This document shows positions 36,256 to 44,057 of a DNA stretch of 64,000 nucleotides, piece by piece (the first letter of the stretch is position 1; every line of letters begins with the position of its first letter). A program made the position numbers and the translations under genes. The stretch lies in assembly GCA_025965155.1 (NCBI GenBank), contig JAOPXN010000111.1, forward strand, positions 16,040 to 80,039, in the 5' to 3' direction. Under the pieces are notes generated by a model. The model saw only the letters and a list, made by a program, of their open reading frames with translations. It made no database searches and had not been told where the DNA came from. Source of the DNA: Propionibacteriaceae bacterium. GTDB taxonomy: Bacteria; Actinomycetota; Actinomycetes; Propionibacteriales; Propionibacteriaceae.

Positions 36256-37557
36256 TCAGCTCGATCCAAGGGTCACTGCAACCGTCTGGGTGTTGCCACC
36301 TCGAGTGAACGTGACGTCCACCTTCGTGCCCGGTGCGTAGAACCGGGTCGCAGCGATGAGGCCGTCAGCGGTGGTGGTGTCGAAGCTGTTCACCCGGGTG
36401 ACCACGTCGCCGGCCTGTAGGCCCGCATCCGCGGCTGCCCCGCCACTGACAACGCTCTGCAAAGCGACTCCGGTGGCGGTGGACACTGCCGAGTCGCTCC
36501 CGCCGACGGTGACTCCCAGGGCCGCGTTGGTGGAGGTGCCGGACCGGATCAGGTCGCCCGCCACCCTGGTTGCCACGTCGGCCGGGATGGCGAACCCGAT
36601 ACCGATGTTGCCTGACTGGCCGCCGTCGGCACCGGAGCCGGTGCTGGCGATGGAGGAGTTGATCCCCACCACAGCGCCGTTCAGGTTCACCAACGGGCCG
36701 CCGGAGTTGCCGGGGTTGATTGCGGTGTCGGTCTGGACGGCGAGGTAGACGGCGTCGTTGTCGGATCCGGATCGGACCGGTCGCGCGGTGTTGGACACGA
36801 TGCCGCTGGTGATCGTCTGGGACAGTCCCAGTGGGGCGCCGGCCGCGACCACGCTCTGACCGATCTTGACCGAGCCTGAAGTGGCGAACGTGGCTGGCGT
36901 CAGCCCCGAGGTTTTGGCGACCTTCACCACCGCGAGGTCGTTGCTGGCTGAGGTGCCGACGAGCGAGGCGGCTGAAGTCGTACCGTCGGAGAAGGTCACA
37001 CTGATGGTGCCCTGTCTGGCGGCCGCCTCCACCACGTGGTTGTTGGTCAGGATGTGACCGTCGGTATCGAGGACGACGCCGGTACCGATGTCTCCGCCCT
37101 GCCCGGACTCGACCGTAATGGTCACCACCGACGGTGCGATCTTGGCGGCTGCGGCGGAGATCGTGCCGTCCAGCACCGGGGTGTTAGCGGCCGGCACGTT
37201 CGTGACACTGATCGGAGAGGTGAACCCCCCGACGCCCTGGTCACCGGCGACGTAAGCGTACGAGCCGATACCGGCGCCGGCGCCGATGACCGCGGACAGC
37301 GACGCGGCCGCGAGCAGGGTGGCCAGCCGGCGCTTCGGCCTGGTGGCGGTCTGAGTGGCCGTGCCCGTCGTGGCTGCCCCAGCTGTTGCCAGCGGGGGGA
37401 CGCCGGCCGGAGCCGGGAAGTCCGCGGCGGTGTAACCCATCAGCCGCCCGTCCGGGAGGAACTGGGGACCACGGTGCTCGCCGCCCATCTCGGGGGTGCT
37501 CAGCGGATCATTGAACGGCGGTGTGTTCTGGCCTGAGTCGGGGTCTGATGTGTTCAT
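36256..37557 (-). CDS. HtrA/DegP-like trypsin-family serine protease with PDZ domain
   Basis: 433 aa from ATG at 37557. Residues 1-75 are a Pro/Thr-rich cytoplasmic tail; a single membrane segment (LATLLAAASLSAVIGAGAGIG) anchors it so that the protease is outside. Triad: His in LTNNHVVEAAA, Asp in SNDLAVVKV, Ser in NPGNSGGPLV. A C-terminal PDZ domain (about 350-430) has GAAADAGLQAGDVVTRVNSF. It is an envelope protein-quality protease. It is not the multi-TM MarP found near this place in M. tuberculosis. Confidence 0.94.
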   Translation of the reverse strand: MNTSDPDSGQNTPPFNDPLSTPEMGGEHRGPQFLPDGRLMGYTAADFPAPAGVPPLATAGAATTGTATQTATRPKRRLATLLAAASLSAVIGAGAGIGSYAYVAGDQGVGGFTSPISVTNVPAANTPVLDGTISAAAAKIAPSVVTITVESGQGGDIGTGVVLDTDGHILTNNHVVEAAARQGTISVTFSDGTTSAASLVGTSASNDLAVVKVAKTSGLTPATFATSGSVKIGQSVVAAGAPLGLSQTITSGIVSNTARPVRSGSDNDAVYLAVQTDTAINPGNSGGPLVNLNGAVVGINSSIASTGSGADGGQSGNIGIGFAIPADVATRVAGDLIRSGTSTNAALGVTVGGSDSAVSTATGVALQSVVSGGAAADAGLQAGDVVTRVNSFDTTTADGLIAATRFYAPGTKVDVTFTRGGNTQTVAVTLGSS

Positions 37558-37643
37558 GTACTCAAAGGTGCCTAGGAAGTCTGTGTGGATCCTGTGCGGA
37601 TCACCAGAACTTGCTGGCAATCCCGCGCCCTGATTCCGGTCGT

Positions 37644-37711
37644 CCCGCGTCAGCGATTCAGTGAGCCCCGCGTCAGCGATTCAGTTAGCCCCGCGTCAGC
37701 GATGCAGCTGA
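37644..37711. repeat. Three-copy 23-nt tandem repeat at the trhO stop
   Basis: Units starting CCCGCGTCAGCGAT at 37644, 37667 and 37690. The third overlaps the trhO 3' end: its TCA at 37696-37698 is the trhO TGA stop on the minus strand. The other two lie downstream of the gene. Confidence 0.92.
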
Positions 37712-38565
37712 CACAGTGGCGCTGTGCGACAGTCCGGGCACAGCAGCGCCCGCCCTTTGCACTGCTCGGCAACGCAGTCCAGATACTCATCCGTCGCCGC
37801 AGCGCAGCTCTCGCAGCTTCCGATCACGGCTGCGTCGTCGGAGAAGCTGATCTTGATCCGGTTGTCGAAGACGTAGAGTGAGCCTTCCCACAGCCCGCCG
37901 TCGCGATACGTCTGGCCGTACCTGACGATGCCGCCGTCGAGCTGGTAGACCTCGGAGAAACCCCGCCTCACCATCATCGAGGACAGCACCTCGCAGCGGA
38001 CGCCACCGGTGCAGTAGGTGATCACCGGCCGGTCCTTGAGGTGGTCGTACTTGCCGCTGTCGAGCTCGGCCACGAAGTCCTTGGTGGTCGCAACGTCGGG
38101 TACGACCGCGCCCCTGAACCGCCCGATGGCCGCCTCGAAGCGGTTCCGGCCGTCGAAGAAGGCCACCTCCTCACCGCGGTCGGCGACCAGCTGGTGCACC
38201 TGGGCCGGGGTAACGCGCCGACCGGCACCGACCACCCCGCCACGGTCCACCATGAGCTCGTCCGGAGCGCCGAAGGTGACCATCTCGTCGCGCACCTTCA
38301 CGCTGAGCCGGGGGAACTCGGTGCCGTCCGCTTCGCTCCACTTGAAGTCGATGTCGCAGAACGCCCGGTACTCACGGGTGGTCCGGACGTACTGCTTCAC
38401 AGCGGCCAGCTCGCCTCCGACGGTCCCGTTCAGCCCGTGCGGAGAGATGATGATCCGGCCTTTGAGCTCGAGCCGGCGGCACAGCTCGCGCTGCCACAGC
38501 CGGATCGCGTCGGGATCGGAAAGGGGCGTGAAGACGTAGAACAGGAGCAGCTTCGAGATGGCCAT
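37696..38565 (-). CDS. trhO: tRNA uridine-5-oxyacetate pathway hydroxylase, rhodanese fold (YceA/TrhO)
   Basis: 289 aa. N-terminal acylphosphatase-like domain ([10 protein letters not shown] ... [16 protein letters not shown]), central rhodanese domain with catalytic Cys in [16 protein letters not shown], and a C-terminal Cys-rich tail ([19 protein letters not shown] ... [14 protein letters not shown]) that suggests a bound metal. TrhO hydroxylates U34 of several tRNAs using O2. It starts 12 bases after the MBL-fold gene stop, so it closes the ridA-nudix-MBL operon. Confidence 0.93.
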   Translation of the reverse strand: MAISKLLLFYVFTPLSDPDAIRLWQRELCRRLELKGRIIISPHGLNGTVGGELAAVKQYVRTTREYRAFCDIDFKWSEADGTEFPRLSVKVRDEMVTFGAPDELMVDRGGVVGAGRRVTPAQVHQLVADRGEEVAFFDGRNRFEAAIGRFRGAVVPDVATTKDFVAELDSGKYDHLKDRPVITYCTGGVRCEVLSSMMVRRGFSEVYQLDGGIVRYGQTYRDGGLWEGSLYVFDNRIKISFSDDAAVIGSCESCAAATDEYLDCVAEQCKGRALLCPDCRTAPLCQLHR

Positions 38566-38577
38566 GGCGGCAGCAGA

Positions 38578-39375
38578 CTACTCAAGACTGCGGCCCGACA
38601 GGTAGTCCAGCTGAGCCGAAACCGACTGCTCGGCGGCCGGCCGGACCCGCGGGTCGATGTCGGCGTAGACCAGGGCCACGACCTCGGCCGGGGTGCGGGC
38701 GCCCGCCGCCAGCGCCGCCCGCACCTGTTCTAGCCGTTCCAGCCGGTGAGTGCGGTAAGACCGCAGCAGCTGCAGCGGCTCCGACGCCCGCGGCCCGTGG
38801 CCGGGCAGGATCTGCTGCACGCCGTGCTCGGCTACCGCAGCCTCCATCACATCGAGCGACCTGAGGTACGCAGCCAGGTCACCGTCTGGGTGAGTGATCA
38901 CCGTGGTACCGCGGCCGAGCACCATGTCCCCGGTCAGCAGCCATCGTCTGCCGTCGGCTCCGGAGAGCAGCAGCGAGAAGGAGTCGCTGGTGTGCCCGGG
39001 AGTGGCGATGGCTACCAGCTCGGCGCCGGGGACGGCGATGGCGGTCCCGTCCTCCAGTGCGGCGTCGCCGACCCGGTACGCCGGGTCGGCCGCCCATACC
39101 CGACAGCCAGCCCGGTCGGCCAGCACCGAAGCAGCCTCGGAATGATCATGATGTCGATGGGTGATCACAATCTCGGCGATCCCGCGGGCGCAGATCCCCA
39201 TGATCGAATCCAGATGATCTTGGTCTTTCGGACCGGGATCGACCACGACAACGCTACCCCGTGAGGGATCACCGACGATCCAGGTGTTGGTGCCGTCCAA
39301 CGTCATCGGACCGGGGTTCGGCGCTGGCAGCAGCCGTAGATAGCCGGTGATCATCTCGACTGGAGAGCCGGTCAT
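38578..39375 (-). CDS. Metallo-beta-lactamase-fold hydrolase (Rv3677c-like)
   Basis: 265 aa from ATG at 39375, overlapping the nudix gene stop by ATGA. MBL metal ligands: THRHHDHSEAA (HxHxDH), GHTSDS, TGDMVLG, and PGHGP. The N-terminus NPGPMTLDGTNTWIV and the C-terminal winged-helix-like part match the LACTB2/Rv3677c subfamily, some members of which act on RNA or CoA thioesters. The substrate is unknown. Confidence 0.92.
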   Translation of the reverse strand: MTGSPVEMITGYLRLLPAPNPGPMTLDGTNTWIVGDPSRGSVVVVDPGPKDQDHLDSIMGICARGIAEIVITHRHHDHSEAASVLADRAGCRVWAADPAYRVGDAALEDGTAIAVPGAELVAIATPGHTSDSFSLLLSGADGRRWLLTGDMVLGRGTTVITHPDGDLAAYLRSLDVMEAAVAEHGVQQILPGHGPRASEPLQLLRSYRTHRLERLEQVRAALAAGARTPAEVVALVYADIDPRVRPAAEQSVSAQLDYLSGRSLE

Positions 39376-40040
39376 CGGTCCGCTTGAGTGGGATAGCCGA
39401 ACACCCAGCCGCCGCCGGTGTTGACCACCTGCGGCAGCACCGGACCGATAACCCGGTCTTCGGCAGCTTGCAGTACGGCGGCCACACTCCCCGCCTCGGC
39501 GAGCTCCATCAGAATCGACCATGTGGGCGGCATCAGCCCAATCTCCCCGCGCCCTGCTGCGGCCAGGGCATCCTCGGGGCGGGCCCAGTCGGCGCTGTCG
39601 GTCTCGCCGGAGATATCGGACGCGGTCTGCCCGGCCGGCAGCACCGCCACAAAGAAGTGAGTGTCGAAACGGCGCGGCTCGACCTCCGGGGTGATCCAGT
39701 GGGCCCAGGGCAGCAGCTCGGTCGGCGCGAGCGCGACCCCCGTCTCCTCCAGGGTCTCCCGCACCGCACAGGCACGGATCCGGCCGACCGGATCGGTGCC
39801 GTCGGCGGCATCCATCCGACCGCCGGGGAAGACCACCATCGACGGGGCGAAGGGCATCCGGGCATGGCGGTGCATCAGGTACACCTGCAGCCCACCCTCC
39901 TCCCTGATCAGCACCACGCTGGCCGAAGGCGCAGCGGGCACGGCGACGTCGGAGGTACGCCACTGTTCGGCCCGGCGGGCCACCGCTTCGGGGACGACTG
40001 GCGCGAGGCGCCCCAGAACGGTGCGCGAGTCCACCGCCAT
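39372..40040 (-). CDS. NUDIX hydrolase
   Basis: 222 aa from ATG at 40040 behind AGGA. N-terminal beta region SASVVLIREEGGLQVYLMHRH, then VFPGGRMDAADG and the Nudix helix CAVRETLEETGVAL (REx2EExG). The insertion with PRRFDTHFFVAVLP matches the NUDT19-like (acyl-CoA diphosphatase) subfamily. It lies between ridA and the MBL gene with overlaps or near-overlaps. Its substrate may be a CoA derivative, but this is inference. Confidence 0.88.
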   Translation of the reverse strand: MAVDSRTVLGRLAPVVPEAVARRAEQWRTSDVAVPAAPSASVVLIREEGGLQVYLMHRHARMPFAPSMVVFPGGRMDAADGTDPVGRIRACAVRETLEETGVALAPTELLPWAHWITPEVEPRRFDTHFFVAVLPAGQTASDISGETDSADWARPEDALAAAGRGEIGLMPPTWSILMELAEAGSVAAVLQAAEDRVIGPVLPQVVNTGGGWVFGYPTQADR

Positions 40041-40047
40041 AGCGGTC

Positions 40048-40542
40048 CTAGACGCTGACGACCGGCTGGATGACCGGCCGCGCGGCCGCCCGGACAATGA
40101 GCTCCACCTCGACCGGCGCATCCAACGGCAGTGAGGCCACCCCGACCGCGCTGCGCGCGTGGCGGCCCGCATCGCCGAAGACGTCACCGATCAGCTGGCT
40201 GGCGCCGTTACCCACCGCCGGCTGCCCGGTGAAGTCCGGCGTGCCGGCGACGAAGACCACCACCTTGACCACCTGCGCGATGTCGTCGAGGCTGCCGAGC
40301 TGGTCGGCGATCGCGGCCAGCGCGTTCAGCGTGGCGGTCCGGGCGCAGTCGGCGGCGATCTCCGGCGCGACCTCGGCTCCGACCTTCCCGGCGGCGACCA
40401 GCCGACCCCCGACGGTCGGAAGCTGTCCGGAGGTATAGACCAGATCACCGGTACGCACCGCAGGCACGTACGCCGCCAACGGCCGTGCCACCGGCGGCAG
40501 GGTCAGGCCGAGCTCAGCGAGCCGGGCGGCGGGACCGCTCAC
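40048..40542 (-). CDS. RidA/YjgF-family protein (Rv3678c-like)
   Basis: 164 aa from GTG at 40542, overlapping the upstream DUF4177 gene by GTGA. Rid-fold features: YVPAVRTGDLVYTSGQLP, DCARTATLNALAAIADQLGSLDDI, VVKVVVFVAG, and the C-terminal PLDAPVEVELIV. The canonical catalytic Arg of RidA (in the RxxV motif) is not in the usual position here: SAVGVASLPLDAPVEVE has Val-Ala before Ser, so imine deaminase activity is uncertain. This subgroup (YjgH/Rid6-7-like) often differs. Confidence 0.88.
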   Translation of the reverse strand: MSGPAARLAELGLTLPPVARPLAAYVPAVRTGDLVYTSGQLPTVGGRLVAAGKVGAEVAPEIAADCARTATLNALAAIADQLGSLDDIAQVVKVVVFVAGTPDFTGQPAVGNGASQLIGDVFGDAGRHARSAVGVASLPLDAPVEVELIVRAAARPVIQPVVSV

Positions 40543-40715
40543 GCACCTGCTCCTGGCGCGGCCGGAATCGGCCGCTTGAGGTAAGCCACCAGGTTCTCTG
40601 GATTCAGGCCCGGCACCACCTGCACCAGCTCCCAGCCGTCCGATCCCCAGTTGTCCAGAATCTGCTTGGTCGCGTGCACCAGCAGCGGTACGGTCACGTA
40701 CTCCCATTTCGTCAT
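40539..40715 (-). CDS. Small DUF4177 protein (Rv3678A-like)
   Basis: 58 aa from ATG at 40715: MTKWEYVTVPLLVHATKQI, then LDNWGSDGWELVQVV, ending in a Pro/Ala tail. The WEYxxV...LNxxGxxGWELV pattern is DUF4177. Start codon and stop overlap show it is translated with ridA. Function unknown; conserved next to ridA in mycobacteria. Confidence 0.88.
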   Translation of the reverse strand: MTKWEYVTVPLLVHATKQILDNWGSDGWELVQVVPGLNPENLVAYLKRPIPAAPGAGA

Positions 40716-40780
40716 GGCTTCACTGTATCGATCGGTCACCACCTGCCCGCGCCGATCGACCGCCTCACACCCGGAAGCCG

Positions 40781-41215
40781 CTACAAGGCTTCGAGGCTGT
40801 CGGTCAGCTTCTCGATTGCTTCGTCGGTTCTCTTCTCGACCTCATGCTGCAGCACCGGTGCCGCTAGCCGGACAGCCCCGTGGAAGTCGATGTGCACCGT
40901 GAACCCAACTGCTGTTCGGTGCTCGGTCTCGGGCATCAGCACAAACTCCACTGTGATGGTGGCAGCCTTGTGCTGACCGACAAAGACCAGCCGGTTCTCC
41001 TCCGCGTCCTGCAGGGTGAAGTCGATCTCGACCTCGCGCCCCATCACCTCCGAGACGTTGTGCCAGGTGGAGCCAACGCCGATCGGAGGCTCGCTGGTCG
41101 GCGTGCATTTCCGGGTCGCCGGAAGCCATTGTTCGGCATGGGAGAAGTCCCGGAGATAGTCCCGGATGACGGGTGCCGGCCTGTTGACAGGAAACGTGCG
41201 TTGTACGGCTACCAC
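40781..41215 (-). CDS. SRPBCC/polyketide-cyclase-fold protein
   Basis: 144 aa from GTG at 41215 (GAGGGAG seven bases upstream); a longer frame to 41392 has no support. START-like helix-grip fold: AVQRTFPVNRPAPVIRDYLRDFSHAEQWLP at the N-terminus, GVGSTWHNVSE, the strand ENRLVFVGQ, and the long C-terminal helix LQHEVEKRTDEAIEKLTDSL. It binds hydrophobic ligands in other families; ligand unknown. It lies 65 bp upstream of the DUF4177 gene on the same strand. Confidence 0.85.
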   Translation of the reverse strand: MVAVQRTFPVNRPAPVIRDYLRDFSHAEQWLPATRKCTPTSEPPIGVGSTWHNVSEVMGREVEIDFTLQDAEENRLVFVGQHKAATITVEFVLMPETEHRTAVGFTVHIDFHGAVRLAAPVLQHEVEKRTDEAIEKLTDSLEAL

Positions 41216-41357
41216 TGTCCGCTCCCTCGTTGTGAATCTGTCACTCCTATCATGCTCGGATTCGGCCAGTTTGGTCACCGGCTCTGGATCGAACGGCCGG
41301 CCGGGCTGGCCTTGCGGCCCCCACAGCGGCTTATTGGCAGGCACTACCATCGGGCAC

Positions 41358-41435
41358 ATGACGATCCGGGCGCTGCGCTGTGCGCACACCACCGATCCGA
41401 TCCCGATGGAGCCCCCGGAAGGGCATCGCCGGTGA
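41358..41435 (+). CDS. Possible 25-codon leader ORF before the first ArsA-like ATPase
   Basis: ATG at 41358 opens MTIRALRCAHTTDPIPMEPPEGHRR and ends in TGA at 41433-41435, overlapping the ArsA-like GTG start (41432) as GTGA. This geometry would couple translation. No clear Shine-Dalgarno precedes it, so it may be fortuitous. Confidence 0.3.
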   Translation: MTIRALRCAHTTDPIPMEPPEGHRR

Positions 41436-42496
41436 GCCCCGCAGCCGGCTCAGCCAGCGCGTCGGCGAAGCGCCCGCCCTCGCGGACCGGTCACAACCGG
41501 GTCGCCCATGGCGACGCAGCGCCTCATGGCGACGGGATCGCACCGCTGCACACGCTTCACATCGTCACCGGCAAGGGCGGCACCGGCAAGACAACCATCG
41601 CCGGGGCACTCGCCACCGCCCTGGCCACCGAAGGGCGGCGGGTGCTGCTGTGCGAGGTGGAGGGGCGGAGTGGGATCTCCGAGTTGTTCGAGACCTCACC
41701 ACTGGTCGGTGCGGAGGAGCGGCGGCTCTGCCGGACGCCCGCCGGCGGCGAGGTCTTCGGGCTGTCGATCGACGCCGAGGATGCGCTGCTGGAGTACCTC
41801 GACACCTTCTACCACCTGGGTCTCGCCGGCAAGGCGCTGGACAAGTTCGGAGTGGTCGACTTCGCCACCTCCATCGCGCCCGGTCTTCGGGACGTCCTGC
41901 TCACCGGCAAGGTGTACGAGGCGGTCCGACGGGCCCAGGCGAACAGGCCCAACGCCTATCACGCGGTCGTACTGGACGCCCCACCCACCGGTCGGATCGC
42001 CCAGTTCCTGAACGTGCATGAGGCCGTGGCGGGGCTGGCGAAGGTCGGACCGATCCGGGGCCAGGCCGACTCAATCATGAGGGTGCTGCGCTCTGCCACG
42101 ACCGTCGTGCACATCGTCACCTTGCTGGAGGACATGCCGGTGACCGAGACGGAGGAGGCGATTGCTGACCTGCGTCCGACCCGGATCAAGGTGGGCACAG
42201 TGATCGCCAACAAGGTCACCTCCACACCGCTGGACACCCCCCAGCTCCAGCTTGCCGCCGCTGGCGAGCACCCCTTCGACGTCCCTTCGTTGAGCGCCCG
42301 GCAGAACCAGTCGCTGGCTGAGGAGTTCGCCACCGAGGCCGCCCGGATCCTGCAGGAGCGCGCCCGGCACGCCACGCTGGCCACTTTCGGAGTGCCGCTG
42401 GCCGAGATCGACTTCGACCCGGCCGGGATCGACGAGACAGCGCTGTTCGGCATCGCTGACCAGCTAGCCAAGCAGCGAAGCGAGGAGGTGGAGTGA
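41432..42496 (+). CDS. ArsA-like anion-transporting-type ATPase, first subunit (Rv3679-like)
   Basis: 354 aa from GTG at 41432. Deviant Walker A LHIVTGKGGTGKTTIAG (about residues 35-51), Switch I DAPPTGRIAQFLN, and VIANKVTSTP (nucleotide base-binding Asn-Lys). The SIMIBI fold matches ArsA/Get3, but the Cys ligands for arsenite are absent and no arsenical genes are nearby. In mycobacteria two such proteins encoded in tandem form a heteromer linked to envelope and redox stress. It ends in GAGGAGGTGGAGTGATG, which carries the next gene's ribosome-binding site and start. Confidence 0.9.
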   Translation: MSPAAGSASASAKRPPSRTGHNRVAHGDAAPHGDGIAPLHTLHIVTGKGGTGKTTIAGALATALATEGRRVLLCEVEGRSGISELFETSPLVGAEERRLCRTPAGGEVFGLSIDAEDALLEYLDTFYHLGLAGKALDKFGVVDFATSIAPGLRDVLLTGKVYEAVRRAQANRPNAYHAVVLDAPPTGRIAQFLNVHEAVAGLAKVGPIRGQADSIMRVLRSATTVVHIVTLLEDMPVTETEEAIADLRPTRIKVGTVIANKVTSTPLDTPQLQLAAAGEHPFDVPSLSARQNQSLAEEFATEAARILQERARHATLATFGVPLAEIDFDPAGIDETALFGIADQLAKQRSEEVE

Positions 42497-43623
42497 TGTC
42501 GGCACCCGTCCTCGACGTCGACGCCATCATCAACGACCGGAGCACCAAGATCGTGATCTGCTGCGGGTCGGGCGGTGTCGGCAAGACGACCGCGTCCGCC
42601 GCGCTGGCAGTCCGCGCGGCCGAGGCCGGCCGGCGGGTGGTGGTCCTGACCATCGACCCGGCCCGGCGGCTGGCCCAGTCGCTCGGCCTCGGTGCGCTGG
42701 ACAACACACCGGCGCCAGTGACCGGAGTCGACACCTCCGCCGGCGGCAGCCTCGACGCCATGATGCTGGACATGAAGCGCACCTTTGACGACGTGGTGCT
42801 AGCGCACTCCACGCCGGAGAAGGCCGAGATGATCTTGCAGAACCCGTTCTACCAGGCCCTGTCGTCGTCGTTCTCGGGCACGCAGGAGTACATGGCGATG
42901 GAGAAGCTGGGACAGCTCCACAGCCAGTCTGAGGCGGACGGGAGCTGGGACCTGATCATCGTCGACACTCCTCCGGCGCGCTCAGCACTGGACTTCCTCG
43001 ATGCTCCAGAGCATCTCAGCTCGCTGCTCGACGGCCGGTTTCTGCGGCTGCTACTGACGCCGGCACGTGGCCCGTTCAAGCTGATGAGTGTCGGGTTCAA
43101 CCTGGTGTCCTCGGCGATGAACAAGGTGCTCGGCACTCAGATCATTACCGACGTCAAGACCTTTGTGACAGCCTTCGAGGCGTTGTTCGGCGGCTTCCGG
43201 GCGCGCGCGGAGCAGACGTTTGAGCTGCTCTCCTCCGAGCACACCACCTTCTTCGTCGTCGCCACCCCCGAACGGGACGCGCTGCGTGAGGCTGCGTACT
43301 TCGTCGACCGGCTGACCGAAGAGGGCATGCCACTCTCGGGTCTGGTGATCAACCGGGTGCACTCCAGCACGGTGAAGGTGTCAGCGGAGCGGGCACTGGC
43401 GCTAGCAGAGGACCTCGACCCAGCCGATCAGCCAATTGAGGCGATGGCGCTGCAACGCCATGCGGCGCTGCAGCATGTCATCGAGCGAGAACAGGTACTG
43501 CTCGGACGGTTCTCATCGTCACGGCCGGGAGTGGCCCGGACCCATGTCCAGGCTCTGCCGACCGATGTCACGGATCTCGATTCACTTCGTCGGGTGGGCA
43601 GCCTGCTTTCCGCAGAGGACTGA
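42496..43623 (+). CDS. ArsA-like ATPase, second subunit (Rv3680-like)
   Basis: 375 aa from ATG at 42496, overlapping the previous stop by one base (TGATG). Walker A CCGSGGVGKTTASAALA, LTIDPARRLAQSLG, Switch I VDTPPARSALDFLDAPEHL, and LVINRVHSST. Two paralogues in tandem suggest an obligate heterodimer. Its 3' end overlaps the convergent whiB gene by 42 bp. Confidence 0.9.
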   Translation: MSAPVLDVDAIINDRSTKIVICCGSGGVGKTTASAALAVRAAEAGRRVVVLTIDPARRLAQSLGLGALDNTPAPVTGVDTSAGGSLDAMMLDMKRTFDDVVLAHSTPEKAEMILQNPFYQALSSSFSGTQEYMAMEKLGQLHSQSEADGSWDLIIVDTPPARSALDFLDAPEHLSSLLDGRFLRLLLTPARGPFKLMSVGFNLVSSAMNKVLGTQIITDVKTFVTAFEALFGGFRARAEQTFELLSSEHTTFFVVATPERDALREAAYFVDRLTEEGMPLSGLVINRVHSSTVKVSAERALALAEDLDPADQPIEAMALQRHAALQHVIEREQVLLGRFSSSRPGVARTHVQALPTDVTDLDSLRRVGSLLSAED

Positions 43624-43866
43624 GCTCCAGGAAACGACATCGGTCCGCTGCCGCAACAGCAACCGCCGCTCCCGCTCCGTCATCCCACCCCATACTCCCC
43701 ATTCGATCCGGTTGTCCAGCGCCTCCGCCAGACACTCAGAACGCACCGGACAGCCCGAGCACAACAAGCGCGCGCGCTTCTGGTCGGCCGCCTCCGGAAA
43801 TAGGGCATCTTCCATCCCCCGGCACTTGGCCAACACGGTCCAGTCTTCGCGATGTACTGCAGTCAC
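43582..43866 (-). CDS. WhiB-family Fe-S redox regulator (WhiB4 position, Rv3681c-like)
   Basis: 94 aa from GTG at 43866, behind GGGGGAG; the frame is open further upstream without family similarity. Four cluster-binding cysteines: C in AKCRGMED, then CSGCPVRSEC (C-x2-C-x5-C). The GVWGGMTERERR turn and basic C-terminus follow. An extra C-terminal stretch with one more Cys (SVLCGKQ) extends beyond the usual end. It is a transcription factor that senses O2/NO through a [4Fe-4S] cluster. Convergent and overlapping with the ArsA-like gene; divergent from ponA2. Confidence 0.94.
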   Translation of the reverse strand: MTAVHREDWTVLAKCRGMEDALFPEAADQKRARLLCSGCPVRSECLAEALDNRIEWGVWGGMTERERRLLLRQRTDVVSWSSVLCGKQAAHPTK

Positions 43867-44057
43867 GATCTCTCCCCCTTCTGTGACAACCACGCCCACG
43901 GTTTTCCCCGACCTTGGACATGGCAATACGAATGGTACGAACCGGGGAGACGCCTGGCTAGTGTGATGCAGGCAATAGTGTTCACTTCGTAACCGGATCG
44001 ACGCCAAAAAGGCTCGGACGCGTCAATTGGGTGCGCACAATATCGTCACGTACCCTG

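Noticed and set aside
36256..37557. Identification as MarP (Rv3671c)
   Set aside because: MarP has four membrane helices and no PDZ; this protein has one helix and a C-terminal PDZ domain, so it is an HtrA-type protease.
41432..43623. Arsenite efflux (ars) operon
   Set aside because: The ATPases lack arsenite-binding cysteines and there is no arsB/arsR/arsC; the context matches the Rv3679-Rv3680 pair instead.
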